Positions 17,683 to 26,109 of a stretch of 64,000 nucleotides of DNA are shown piece after piece (within the stretch, counting starts at the first letter, position 1; the number at the start of each line of letters is the position of its first letter). Source of the stretch: WHTI01 sp963756365 (GTDB taxonomy: Bacteria; Actinomycetota; CADDZG01; WHSQ01). Made by a program: the position numbers and the translations under genes. The stretch lies in assembly GCA_963756365.1 (NCBI GenBank), contig CAVWNF010000003.1:2046001-2110000 (forward strand). The letters run 5' to 3'. Under the pieces are notes generated by a model. The model did not search any database and was not told where the DNA came from. It worked only from the letters and a program-made list of their open reading frames with translations.

Positions 17683-19077
17683 ATGCTGCTGCGGGTGAAC
17701 GGACAACAGAACGTGCCTCCCCCTCCAGCAGACCCTCGCCGTCTGAACCGGATCGATGTGCTGGTCGTATCGATCCTCACCATCTTCGGCGGCATATTCC
17801 GATTCGTTTGGTTGGGGACCCCGAACGCCCTCGTGTTCGATGAGACCTATTACGCCAAGGACGCCTGCTATTACGTGAAGGGTGCCGCAAAGATCTGCGG
17901 GGTCGAGGCGGAGCAGACGATGGTTCATCCTCCGCTTGGGAAATGGCTGCTCTCCATCGGGGTGAAGATCTTCGGCTACGACTCCTTCGGCTGGCGAGTC
18001 ATGGCAGCGGTGGCGGGAACGGTGACGATCATCGTTCTCTACATGCTCGCGAAGCGGCTCCTGCGGTCAACCCTCGGAGCGGCGATGGCAGCGGGTCTTT
18101 TGACCTTCGACCTCTTGCATCTCGTGCAGTCCCGCATCTCGATGCTGGACATCTTCGTGCCGTTATTCGCGCTCACTGCTCTTCTACTGCTGGTGACAGC
18201 CAAGGATCGTGCCGCGGTAGAGCGATCCTTCATCCTTCCGTTGGCAGGAGCAGGAGTGGCGCTCGGAGCCGCGGTTGCCTCGAAATGGGCGGGTGTCTTC
18301 TTCATCCCCTTGGCCCTTGTCCTATGGCTCTCATGGGGGATCGGCGCGTCACGCAAAGGACGGGGCTCCGCTGGCGCGACCATCCTGCACGCGGTGCTGT
18401 ATCTCGGCCTGCTCCCGATCGCCGTCTACGTCTTCACCTACGTCGGGCGCGTCGATGGGTCGCTGCTGGCGCTTCCATGGAACGAGGGCTCATTCCTCCG
18501 CTCCGTCTGGGATCAGCAGCTTTCGATGCTCGAGTTCCATGCCAACCTGACGGCGCTCCACGGGTATCAGAGCCCCGCGTGGTCGTGGCCCCTGGTGAAG
18601 CGACCGGTCTCGTATCACTTCGACTCTGGGGGTGGCACGTACCGGGAGATCATGGCGCTGGGGAGTCCCATCGTTTGGTGGACGTCGTTGATCGCGCTCG
18701 TTTACGTCGGCTACGCCTGGATCAGGCGACGCGGGGCGACGGAGGCGCTCATCGCGGGTGGCTTCGTGTTCGCCTACCTCCCGTGGCTGCTTCAGCAGAC
18801 GGACCGCTCCGCGACATTCCTCTTCTATCTGCTCCCTGCCGTGCCATTCATGTGCTTGGCGCTCGGTTACGTCGCCGTCAGGTTGGGTTCATCGATCGAG
18901 TCGCGCATCGCGATAGGCATCTTCACCACGGCTGCCGTTGCTTCGTTCATGTTCTTCTCGCCGCTCGTCCTTGGACAGCCTCTGTCACAGCCAGACTGGC
19001 AGAAGAGGATCTTGTTCGAGGATTGCACGAAGGCTGAGGGCTACGAGGGCTCTCCTGCCGGGTGGTGCTGGATCTAG
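17683..19077 (+). CDS. Dolichyl-phosphate-mannose--protein mannosyltransferase (GT39)
   Basis: Integral membrane enzyme that transfers mannose from a polyprenyl-phosphate donor to Ser/Thr of exported proteins. 464 residues with about ten hydrophobic helices. The catalytic acidic pair is in LVFDETYYAKDACYYV near residue 50, followed by MVHPPLGKWLLSIG, both hallmarks of PMT/ArnT-like GT-C enzymes. The C-terminal half has YHFDSGGGTYREIMALGSPI and YLPWLLQQTDRSATFLFYLL. AGGAG seven bases before the ATG at 17683 fixes the start; an in-frame ATG at 17653 lacks one. In mycobacteria the homologue also lies beside rsmI. It may modify some of the exported proteins seen later in this window (inference). 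Confidence 0.92.
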   Translation: MLLRVNGQQNVPPPPADPRRLNRIDVLVVSILTIFGGIFRFVWLGTPNALVFDETYYAKDACYYVKGAAKICGVEAEQTMVHPPLGKWLLSIGVKIFGYDSFGWRVMAAVAGTVTIIVLYMLAKRLLRSTLGAAMAAGLLTFDLLHLVQSRISMLDIFVPLFALTALLLLVTAKDRAAVERSFILPLAGAGVALGAAVASKWAGVFFIPLALVLWLSWGIGASRKGRGSAGATILHAVLYLGLLPIAVYVFTYVGRVDGSLLALPWNEGSFLRSVWDQQLSMLEFHANLTALHGYQSPAWSWPLVKRPVSYHFDSGGGTYREIMALGSPIVWWTSLIALVYVGYAWIRRRGATEALIAGGFVFAYLPWLLQQTDRSATFLFYLLPAVPFMCLALGYVAVRLGSSIESRIAIGIFTTAAVASFMFFSPLVLGQPLSQPDWQKRILFEDCTKAEGYEGSPAGWCWI

Positions 19078-19553
19078 CCGCCGGCGGCCTGGATCGAGAC
19101 CAATTCGATCTCGAAGGTTAGCGTCGCGTTCGGAGGGATGGGGCCCTGACCTTGAGGTCCGTACCCGAGATCCGGCGGGATCACCAAAGTGCGCTCGCCC
19201 CCGACCTTCATCCCAGGCACCCCTTCGTCCCAGCCCTGGATGACGAACCCCGTCCCGATCTCAAGTGGGATCGGTTCACCGTCTGTCGAGGTGTCGAAAA
19301 CGGTGCCGTCCTCCAGCTTGCCCGTGTAATGAACGACCACGGTGTCGCCGGCCTTCGCCTCAGCGCCGTCCCCGCACTTGGTGTCGGTTATCTCGAGCCC
19401 GGAGTCGGTCGTGCGCGCTTCCCCTTCAACACAACCATCTACAGCAGTCTCTTCTCCACCCGTTCCGGAGGGAGGATCTGCGGCATCGTCACCACAGGCG
19501 ACGAACAAGATGGACATGGACAGGACGATGGCGACCAGCGATCTCGTTCTCAT
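19074..19553 (-). CDS. FKBP-type peptidyl-prolyl isomerase lipoprotein
   Basis: 159 residues. Signal sequence with lipobox-like end (SILFVAC, Cys at about residue 20), then a 40-residue Asp/Gly/Glu linker, then a single FKBP domain (about 60-155). Motifs: VVVHYTGKLEDGTVFDTS, FVIQGWDEGVPGMKVGGERT, LVIPPDLGYGPQGQGPIPPN and ATLTFEIELVSI. The start at 19553 (MRTRSLVAIVLSM) gives a proper signal peptide; the frame is open upstream through tRNA-Ala, which is rejected. It converges on the mannosyltransferase gene, overlapping by 4 bases. Confidence 0.92.
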   Translation of the reverse strand: MRTRSLVAIVLSMSILFVACGDDAADPPSGTGGEETAVDGCVEGEARTTDSGLEITDTKCGDGAEAKAGDTVVVHYTGKLEDGTVFDTSTDGEPIPLEIGTGFVIQGWDEGVPGMKVGGERTLVIPPDLGYGPQGQGPIPPNATLTFEIELVSIQAAGG

Positions 19554-19613
19554 GCGCGCCACCTTAACCGGGCGGAAACGGGGTGGAGGGCGTGGGCGTG
19601 GAAAGCCATTCGG

Positions 19614-19686
19614 TGGACCTGAGCGGATTCGAACCGCTGGCCTCACCCGTGCGAGGGGTGCGCTCTACCAACTGAGCTACAGGCCC
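19614..19686 (-). tRNA. tRNA-Ala (anticodon CGC)
   Basis: 73-nt cloverleaf: acceptor GGGCCTG/CAGGTCC with the G3-U70 wobble pair that marks alanine tRNAs, D-arm AGCTCAGTTGGTAGAGC, anticodon stem CACCC/GGGTG with loop CTCGCAC (anticodon CGC), T-arm with GGTTCGAATCC and discriminator A. CCA is not fully encoded. Confidence 0.95.
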
Positions 19687-19718
19687 GAAGGCACCACATT
19701 GTAGCCGTCCGAAGAGAC

Positions 19719-20351
19719 CTAACCCCCGCCGAGCCGATCGCCGTGGTCGGTGAGGGCACGCTGGAGTGATGACTGGATCACCGAGGTCGTGTAATCACCG
19801 CGCGTCCGCTCTATGAGAGAGCGGGCTACGTCGGTCAGTCTCCTCAATCCGAACGTGATGCCGTCCGGATAGTCCATCGACACCAGTACGTAGTACATGT
19901 CATCCATGGAACCGAGCAACGCCTCGCAGCGCTCGAGCTCGCCATGCCTCATGAGATCGAGGATGTGTCGTCTGATCTCGCCTATCGACTCGGCCATCCC
20001 CTTCGCGAACGCAGCCGGTGGGAGGCCGAGGTCCTGATGACTGGGGAAAGTGCCATCGGTAACAAGAGCGAACGTGATGCGCGCTTCGGCGAGTTCTTTC
20101 TCGGCATCGTGGATGAAGCCGGTGTGGCGGATGTCCTCATGGCCTTCGAGAGCGGTGCGGGCGGCGTCGATGTGAGCCTGAGCTTCCTCGACGAGTGCCC
20201 GCGCCTCATCAACCTCGTGCCGGTGGAGTGCACGTATCGCATTGCCACAGGATCGGATCGCCGATCGACCCCGAGCCAGCGCGTCATCTCGTGCCGCAGT
20301 CTTAGCGTCGAACTCAGAACGAAGAGCGGCAGAAAGACCCGAAAGATCCAC
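19719..20351 (-). CDS. Translin-family protein
   Basis: 210 residues, all-helical. Matches the translin/TRAX pattern: ALARGRSAIRSCGNAIRALH at about 25-44, a long Ala/Glu-rich helix, HTGFIHDAEKELAEARITFA, DLGLPPAAFAKGMAESIGEI, RRHILDLMRHGELERCEALL and SMDYPDGITFGLRRLTDVAR. Eukaryotic translin binds single-stranded nucleic acid and, with TRAX, acts as an endoribonuclease. The acidic TRAX catalytic residues cannot be judged from sequence alone. Such proteins are known mainly from eukaryotes and archaea, with scattered bacterial cases. It follows the SepX-like gene by 8 bases, so the two are probably co-transcribed. Confidence 0.75.
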   Translation of the reverse strand: MDLSGLSAALRSEFDAKTAARDDALARGRSAIRSCGNAIRALHRHEVDEARALVEEAQAHIDAARTALEGHEDIRHTGFIHDAEKELAEARITFALVTDGTFPSHQDLGLPPAAFAKGMAESIGEIRRHILDLMRHGELERCEALLGSMDDMYYVLVSMDYPDGITFGLRRLTDVARSLIERTRGDYTTSVIQSSLQRALTDHGDRLGGG

Positions 20352-20359
20352 GACGAGAT

Positions 20360-20842
20360 CTACTCCGAGATCGCAGGTTCGTAGAACTCGAACTCCGTCT
20401 GTTTCTTGACGCGTCGCAGGTCCATGGGTTTCACCTTCCTACTGCGCTCATCCCGTCTCCGTTTGGTCTCGATCAGAAAGGCCGCGAATCCGATCGTGGC
20501 CACGAGGAGAACGAGATGGGGCACCCAGCCACCCGGGCCCCCAAGGAGCGCTGAGACAAGGGTTACCACCGAGCCCCATAGGAGGAGGAGGAGGATACGC
20601 CGCCTGCGCTTGAGGATGCGCTGGAGTCGCAGCGCTCGTCGCTGAGAAGAGGGATGCGATCGAACGCTCCCCGGAACCACGACCCACCTACCTTCTTCTC
20701 CGAGTCGAGGCGAGATCAACTGCATGCTCTTGCGGAACCGGTCGGCCGTAGACAGCGGGGCGCTACCACGCGCCCGCCTCATCGAGGGTACGAGAACCGC
20801 TACCCAAGCCGCTCCGAGCACGCCGAGAAAGACGAGTGTCAG
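20360..20842 (-). CDS. SepX/GlpR-like actinobacterial membrane protein
   Basis: About 160 residues. A single N-terminal membrane segment (LVFLGVLGAAWVAVLVPSM), then a cytosolic stretch containing STADRFRKSMQLIS, then a basic hinge (RRRR) and two further hydrophobic segments (ILLLLLWGSVVTLVSALLG and HLVLLVATIGFAAFL), ending in a basic and acidic tail. This layout matches my recollection of Streptomyces SepX/GlpR (AYLVPMWLRR, then ERF.TA..LLS, then a hairpin of two helices), a divisome component encoded near galU and moeA, as here. The start is unclear: CTG at 20842 has GGGGGAAGAG close upstream; the only in-frame ATG upstream (20992) runs into the divergent pepA leader. Family assignment by pattern and neighbourhood only. 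Confidence 0.5.
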   Translation of the reverse strand: MTLVFLGVLGAAWVAVLVPSMRRARGSAPLSTADRFRKSMQLISPRLGEEGRWVVVPGSVRSHPSSQRRALRLQRILKRRRRILLLLLWGSVVTLVSALLGGPGGWVPHLVLLVATIGFAAFLIETKRRRDERSRKVKPMDLRRVKKQTEFEFYEPAISE

Positions 20843-20972
20843 GACTCTTCCCCCAGCTCTAGAAACGAACTCTTGCGCGGTGAACGTAACCCCACAAGGG
20901 GCTCCGATCTTGGATTTTGGCTCGGCGCCTCCCTGATATAGATGAGCGCCACGGCAACGATCAGGAGTACGG

Positions 20973-22448
20973 ATGCCCCCCCAGATAGTCACAACTCAGG
21001 ATGAACCACTCGACATCGCGTGCGATGCGCTGCTGGTTAGCGCGACCGAGGGCACAGATGGAGCCGAGCTGTCGTCCACCGCGGCGAGCGCGGACGACCG
21101 CTTGGAGGGGATGCTGGCAGAGGCACTCCGCTCGTCCGGCTTCAAGGGTAAGGAGGGGACGACCGCTGTCGTCACGACCCTTGGGAAACTCCCCGCCGGA
21201 GCACTAGTGGTAGTCGGGCTGGGGCCGATGGGGAAGACATCGCCTGCTGGGGTCCGAAGAACGGCAGCCCTGGTCGCGAGAGGGGTCGCGGCTCGATCCG
21301 AAGTCGTTTCCGCCGTGCACATCGGGCTCGATGACGATCAGCAGCAAGCCTCCGTCGAAGGTTTCCTGCTTGGCTCGTACCGATTCGCCAGATACACCTC
21401 CGATGACACCCCCACCGATGTGCGCACCCAACGCATCGTCATCGCGCAGGGCGACGAGACCCTCGTCGCTCGAGGCGAAGCATTCGGCGAGGCTACGAAT
21501 GCGTGTCGCGACCTGGTCAACGAAACTCCCGACCGCCTCACCCCGGCAGAGTTCGCCGACAGGGCGAAGCAGATGGCGGATCTCGCCGGCCTCGACTGCA
21601 CCGTGTTGGATGGTGAGGCACTGGAACAGCGTGGCTTCGGTGGGCTGGTCGCCGTGGGCAAAGGCTCGGCTGAGCCGCCACGCCTGGTCGATCTCACCTA
21701 TTCGCCGACGGGCGCGACGACCCGAGTAACCCTCGTCGGCAAGGGCATCACCTACGACTCCGGCGGCCTGAGCATCAAGCCCGCGGCCTCGATGACCATG
21801 ATGAAGACCGACATGGCGGGGGGTGCCGCCGCGTTGGCTGCCATCTGCGCCCTCGCGAAGATGGGGACGAAGGTCGGGGTGCGCGTGATCATCCCTATGG
21901 CGGAGAACATGCCATCGGGCACTGCTTTCAGACCAGACGACGTCATCACCCACTACGGTGGTCGGACCACGGAGGTCACCAACACCGACGCGGAAGGCCG
22001 CCTGATCCTCGCCGACGCACTCGCACTCGCATCCGAAGACCCACCGGACGCGATCGTCGACGTAGCAACACTCACCGGACACATCGTGATCGGACTAGGA
22101 ACTGACGTTGCCGGACTGTTCTCGAACGACGACTCACTGTCCGACGCCCTCCGATCCGCCGCCGTGATCGAGGGCGAGGAACTCTGGCCGATGCCCCTCT
22201 ACAAGGGATACGTCAAGCAACTTCGTTCGGATGTCGCCGACGGAACCAACCGTGGAAAGAGGGAGGGAGGCGCAGTTTCCGCCGCACTCTTCCTCGAGCG
22301 ATTCGTCGCAGCAGGCATCCCGTGGGCGCATCTCGATATCGCCGGTCCCGCCGACACAGACACGCCCCATGATCTCGGACCGCGCGGCGGGACGGGATTC
22401 GCAACGCGCACTTTGATCCGTTGGGTCGAGAGACTCGCGGACCAGTGA
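20973..22448 (+). CDS. pepA: Leucyl aminopeptidase (M17)
   Basis: Cytosolic dinuclear-zinc aminopeptidase, 491 residues. N-terminal macro-like regulatory domain (1-160), catalytic domain from about 170. Metal and catalytic motifs: LVGKGITYDSGGLSIKPAAS, MKTDMAGGAA, VIIPMAENMPSG and the signature NTDAEGRLILADALALA. The C-terminal GPRGGTGFATRTLIRWVERL is typical. AGGAG five bases before the ATG at 20973 sets the start. The flavin reductase gene starts on its stop codon (GTGA). Confidence 0.96.
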   Translation: MPPQIVTTQDEPLDIACDALLVSATEGTDGAELSSTAASADDRLEGMLAEALRSSGFKGKEGTTAVVTTLGKLPAGALVVVGLGPMGKTSPAGVRRTAALVARGVAARSEVVSAVHIGLDDDQQQASVEGFLLGSYRFARYTSDDTPTDVRTQRIVIAQGDETLVARGEAFGEATNACRDLVNETPDRLTPAEFADRAKQMADLAGLDCTVLDGEALEQRGFGGLVAVGKGSAEPPRLVDLTYSPTGATTRVTLVGKGITYDSGGLSIKPAASMTMMKTDMAGGAAALAAICALAKMGTKVGVRVIIPMAENMPSGTAFRPDDVITHYGGRTTEVTNTDAEGRLILADALALASEDPPDAIVDVATLTGHIVIGLGTDVAGLFSNDDSLSDALRSAAVIEGEELWPMPLYKGYVKQLRSDVADGTNRGKREGGAVSAALFLERFVAAGIPWAHLDIAGPADTDTPHDLGPRGGTGFATRTLIRWVERLADQ

Positions 22449-22921
22449 GCGTCGGGCCGGATGAATATAGGGAAGGGCTAAGCCACTTCACCAGTGGGGT
22501 GTCGGTCATCACGGTCGCGTCGGACACCGAGAAGCATGGGATGACGGCGACCGCGTTCTCGGCGGTTTCGCTCGACCCTCCCCTGATATCGGTTTCACTC
22601 GAGCGCAGCTCACGGACGCTTGAGTTTCTCAGGGAGGTTCGTCTCCTCGCCGTCAACCTCCTGACCACCGACCAACGGGACGTAGCGCGCACGTTCGCTA
22701 CGAAGGGTGAGAAACCGTTCGATCTGATCCCTCATCGAGCCGGTGACAACAACGCTCCCCTCCTCGATGGTTGTCTCGCGTGGATCGAATGCGCGGTCAC
22801 TGACTTCGCGTACGGCGGGGATCACGAAGTGGTCGTCGCTGAAGTGACACGCATCGAACTCGGCGACGGCGAGCCACTCGTGTACTACCGGCGGGATTAC
22901 CGCACCCTCGAAGGTCTTTAA
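22445..22921 (+). CDS. Flavin reductase-like FMN-binding protein
   Basis: 158 residues, flavin-reductase-like split-barrel domain over the whole length: YREGLSHFTSGVSVITVASD, GMTATAFSAVSLDPPLISVS, LAVNLLTTDQRDVARTFATK and the HEVVVAEVTRIELGDGEPLV strand near the end with YYRRDYRTL. Such proteins supply reduced FMN to two-component monooxygenases; no monooxygenase is next to it, so the partner is unknown. The GTG start at 22445 overlaps the pepA stop; the frame is open 24 bases further into pepA. Confidence 0.88.
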   Translation: MSVGPDEYREGLSHFTSGVSVITVASDTEKHGMTATAFSAVSLDPPLISVSLERSSRTLEFLREVRLLAVNLLTTDQRDVARTFATKGEKPFDLIPHRAGDNNAPLLDGCLAWIECAVTDFAYGGDHEVVVAEVTRIELGDGEPLVYYRRDYRTLEGL

Positions 22922-23256
22922 GTAAGGGTCAATCGGTCGCCCCGTGCCACGCTCTCGGCACCGCCCGCGACGAGTTCGATCGCGAACCTGGCGAACACGG
23001 GCCTAGTGATCCTTCCCGGCGCCAGCGCTCGGCTCACGTGCTTCACGATCCATGACGACGAGCAGAACACCACGTCGATCGGGTAGTTCATCCCTATGGT
23101 GTGAACCTGGAAGGCGCCGGGTATCACGAGTGCTTCGCCTTCAGCTAGTGGCGGGAGGGCGAGCAACCCGCGTCGTCGCTCACGGAACGACGATGCCCAG
23201 ATGACCTTGTACGCCAAGACGACTCCAGACGAAGGGACCTCGATCCGCGTAGGCAT
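22918..23256 (-). CDS. DUF192 protein
   Basis: 112 residues. DUF192 pattern: VIWASSFRERRRGLLALPPL, GEALVIPGAFQVHTIGMNYP, IDVVFCSSSWIVKHV and FAIELVAGGAESVARGDRLT. The function is unknown; many family members are exported, but no signal peptide is visible here. The ATG at 23256 (MPTRIEVPSSG) is preferred. It converges on the flavin reductase gene with a 4-base overlap. Confidence 0.8.
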   Translation of the reverse strand: MPTRIEVPSSGVVLAYKVIWASSFRERRRGLLALPPLAEGEALVIPGAFQVHTIGMNYPIDVVFCSSSWIVKHVSRALAPGRITRPVFARFAIELVAGGAESVARGDRLTLT

Positions 23257-23314
23257 GACGTGAACTAAGTTACCGACCTGGGATCGACACAAACATCAAC
23301 GAGAGGACCAAGAG

Positions 23315-23479
23315 ATGCAGAAGTGGGAATACGCAACTGTGCCCCTTATCTCGCACGCCCTACAGGAGATCCTCAATCAGTGGGGAGAAGAAGGTTGGGA
23401 GTTGGTTCAGGTGATCGAATCACAGTCCACCGGCACGACTGCCTACTTCAAACGACCCAAAGAGGGCAACGGCGCCTAG
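23315..23479 (+). CDS. DUF4177 small protein
   Basis: 54 residues, MQKWEYATVPLISHALQEIL then NQWGEEGWELVQV and a short tail ending in YFKRPKEGNGA. This is the small actinobacterial DUF4177 type, with the conserved WEY at the start and WGxxGWELV in the middle; function unknown. A GAGAGGA site lies 9 bases before the ATG at 23315. It is divergent from the DUF192 gene and overlaps the end of moaC by 4 bases. Confidence 0.85.
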   Translation: MQKWEYATVPLISHALQEILNQWGEEGWELVQVIESQSTGTTAYFKRPKEGNGA

Positions 23480-23937
23480 CCCCTGATCCATTCCCCAGAC
23501 TTGCCGCCGGACTTCCTCTCTAGGCGGATATCGGTGATGTCTACCGATCGTTCGGTGCCTTTCACCATGTCGTAGATAGTCAGCGCCGCCGTCGCCACCG
23601 CGGTCAGCGCCTCCATCTCTACGCCGGTTCGCTCCGCGGTCTTCACGGTCGCGGTGACGGCGATCCCTCCTTCGACCCGATCGAGCGACATCTCGACCGA
23701 CGAGATCCCGATCGGGTGGCACAGAGGGATCAACTCGGCAGTCTTCTTGGCCCCCATGATCCCCGCCACACGAGCGACCGCGAGTGCGTCCCCCTTGTCT
23801 AGAGATCGCTCCATGACGAGATCGGCGGTTGGATCCGACATCCTCACAAGACCGGTGGCAACCGCGATCCTCTCGGTGACGTTCTTGCTCGTCACATCGA
23901 CCATGCGTGCTTCTGCCTCGGGATGGATCTCGCTCAC
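23476..23937 (-). CDS. moaC: Cyclic pyranopterin monophosphate synthase accessory protein MoaC
   Basis: Molybdenum cofactor biosynthesis, second half of the GTP-to-cPMP conversion. 153 residues. Motifs: ARMVDVTSKNVTERIAVATG, KGDALAVARVAGIMGAKKTA, ELIPLCHPIGISSVEMSLDR and VEMEALTAVATAALTIYDMV with the catalytic lysine following in VKGTE. The GTG at 23937 overlaps the moeA stop (GTGA). Operon galU-moeA-moaC. Confidence 0.95.
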   Translation of the reverse strand: MSEIHPEAEARMVDVTSKNVTERIAVATGLVRMSDPTADLVMERSLDKGDALAVARVAGIMGAKKTAELIPLCHPIGISSVEMSLDRVEGGIAVTATVKTAERTGVEMEALTAVATAALTIYDMVKGTERSVDITDIRLERKSGGKSGEWIRG

Positions 23938-25160
23938 ATCGACTCCTCGCCCGGGAGTTCCCACACCTCGACCACGACCTGATCACCAGCCGCGAGATGC
24001 GTTTCGTCCACTTCGAATCGTGCCACGCCGTGACACCCAACGAGACTCGACTGGATGTGCGAACCCTGCGATCCGGTTGGTGTTGCGCTCCAGTCATCGC
24101 CATCCCGTTCGATCGTGACTCGCACGAAATGCATCCTCCCGGCTCGCTTCTCAAGAGGCTCCGTCAGACGTGCAGAGATCGTCGGGCGGAGTGTTCTCGT
24201 CATCCCCTGGAGCCGTAAGAGCGCTGGCCTAACGAACTGCTCGAAGCCGACATGTATCGACACCGGATTCCCTGGGAGCCCGATGAAGACCGTGCCGCCG
24301 ATGTCGCCAAGCACCACCGGCTTCCCCGGTTGCATGGCCACCCTCCACATGTCGATGTGGCCAACGCGTTCGACCGCCTCTTTCACGTAGTCGTACCGCC
24401 CCATAGACACCCCACCGGACGAGATCACCAGGTCCGCTCCCTGGGCGGCATCCCGCAGCGCAGCGACCGTTTCCTCGAGGCCATCGGCGACGTTCCTGTG
24501 GACGCGCGCGCTGCCGCCTGCCTCGGTGACGAGTGCCCTCAGCGCAAGGGAGTTCGAATCTCGGATCTGGCCAGGAGCGGGGCTCTCCTCCGGCGCTACC
24601 AGTTCGTCCCCGGTCACCAAGATCGCGACCGTTGGGGTCGAGTGGACCTCAACCGGAGACAGCCCCAGCGAGGCCAACACGGCGATCTCTCCAGAACCGA
24701 TCCGCGAACCAGCGCTTACGACAACGGCGCCGCTTCGAAGATCTCCACCGGCTAGCCGAACGTGATCCCCGGCTGCCGCAGGACGGGCTATCTGGACGAG
24801 CCCGTCGACCTCATCGGTAACTTCGACCGGCACGATCGCATCGGCTCCCTCGGGAACCGGAGCGCCCGTCATTATCCGCACGACGGTGCCGGCGACAACA
24901 CTCGATCCGCCCGGAAAGCCAGCGCGCACTTCCCCGGCGAGCTTCAGGGTGACGGGACTAGCTTCGGTCGCCCCTTCGGTGTCGGCGGCCACTACCGCGT
25001 AGCCATCCATCGCGGAGTTGTCGAATCTGGGGAGATCATGAGGGGCGGTCAGGTCACGCGCGATAACCCGCCCGAGGGCATCTCCTATCAAGACGTTCAC
25101 CGCGGGCAATGGTTGAACCGCAGCGAGAACCTTCGCGCGAGCTTCTGAGACCGAGAGCAA
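23934..25160 (-). CDS. moeA: Molybdopterin molybdenumtransferase MoeA
   Basis: Inserts molybdate into adenylylated molybdopterin. 408 residues, four-domain MoeA: DLPRFDNSAMDGYAVVAADT, VVRIMTGAPVPEGADAIVPV, ILVTGDELVAPEESPAPGQI, DLVISSGGVSMGRYDYVKEA, FIGLPGNPVSIHVGFEQFV and a C-terminal domain IV ending VVVEVWELPGEESM. The start is a TTG at 25160 immediately after the galU stop codon (they overlap), supporting translational coupling. Confidence 0.95.
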   Translation of the reverse strand: MLSVSEARAKVLAAVQPLPAVNVLIGDALGRVIARDLTAPHDLPRFDNSAMDGYAVVAADTEGATEASPVTLKLAGEVRAGFPGGSSVVAGTVVRIMTGAPVPEGADAIVPVEVTDEVDGLVQIARPAAAGDHVRLAGGDLRSGAVVVSAGSRIGSGEIAVLASLGLSPVEVHSTPTVAILVTGDELVAPEESPAPGQIRDSNSLALRALVTEAGGSARVHRNVADGLEETVAALRDAAQGADLVISSGGVSMGRYDYVKEAVERVGHIDMWRVAMQPGKPVVLGDIGGTVFIGLPGNPVSIHVGFEQFVRPALLRLQGMTRTLRPTISARLTEPLEKRAGRMHFVRVTIERDGDDWSATPTGSQGSHIQSSLVGCHGVARFEVDETHLAAGDQVVVEVWELPGEESM

Positions 25161-25161
25161 G

Positions 25162-26043
25162 CTAGTCCTGGTCTAGATGCTCGGTGAGGAACGCCCGGAA
25201 TTCATCCTTGAGATCGTCGCGGCGGAGAGCGATCTGAACCGTCGCCTTGAGGAAATCAAGTTTTCGCCCCACGTCATAAACCGGACCGGAGTAAACGTGT
25301 GCGTAAACGGTTTCCTCCCGCGCCAGAAGATCGATCGCATCTGCAAGTTGGATCTCACCGCCGACACCGAAGGTGGTCCGGTCTAGAGCTTCGAAGATGC
25401 GAGGCGAGAACACATGTCGCCCGCGCGACGCGAGGTTCGAAGGAGCCTCCTCAGCGGTGGGCTTCTCGACCATCCGCTTCACGATCACTTTGCCGTCGGC
25501 GGTCTCCTCGGGCTCGATCGTTCCGTACGCGGAGATCTCATCGAGCGACACCTCCTGCACGAGGATCACGCTGGAGCCGGTGCTATCGAAGAGGGCCACC
25601 ATCTCGCTGAGAACATCCTGGCCCCCGAGTTCGGGGCCGGGGATCAATTCATCCGGGTAGAGAACAACGAAGGGATCGTCTCCGGCGAAGGCGCGTCCGG
25701 TTGCGATCGCGTGGCCCAGCCCGAGGGCCTCCTTCTGACGGACGGAGTGGATCCGCGCCAGGGACGCGATCCTGCGGACCTCCTCGAGTTCTTCGACCTT
25801 CCCCTTCTTCTCAAGATGTTCTTCGAGCTCGACCGCCCGGTCGAAGTGATCCTCCATCGCACCCTTGCCCCACGACGTGACGATCAAGATCTCCTCGATA
25901 CCGGCGCGAACTGCTTCCTCGATCACGTACTGGATCCCAGGGCGATCCACGACAGGGATCATCTCCTTGGGTACCGCCTTGGTCGCGGGAAGGAAACGAG
26001 TGCCGAATCCGGCGGCCGGGATGATCGCTTTGCGCACTGTCAT
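25162..26043 (-). CDS. galU: UTP--glucose-1-phosphate uridylyltransferase
   Basis: Makes UDP-glucose for cell-envelope polysaccharides. 293 residues with KAIIPAAGFGTRFLPATKAV, PKEMIPVVDRPGIQYVIEEA, GLGHAIATGRAFAGDDPFVV, LYPDELIPGP (family usually LxDD) and SGPVYDVGRKLDFLKATVQ. AGGAG seven bases before the ATG at 26043. First gene of galU-moeA-moaC. The order galU-moeA is shared with mycobacteria and streptomycetes. Confidence 0.96.
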   Translation of the reverse strand: MTVRKAIIPAAGFGTRFLPATKAVPKEMIPVVDRPGIQYVIEEAVRAGIEEILIVTSWGKGAMEDHFDRAVELEEHLEKKGKVEELEEVRRIASLARIHSVRQKEALGLGHAIATGRAFAGDDPFVVLYPDELIPGPELGGQDVLSEMVALFDSTGSSVILVQEVSLDEISAYGTIEPEETADGKVIVKRMVEKPTAEEAPSNLASRGRHVFSPRIFEALDRTTFGVGGEIQLADAIDLLAREETVYAHVYSGPVYDVGRKLDFLKATVQIALRRDDLKDEFRAFLTEHLDQD

Positions 26044-26109
26044 GTACCTGCTCCTACGTCATGTAGCCCTGTAATGCAACCCGTCGGGGCGAGACACGGT
26101 GGATAGCGA

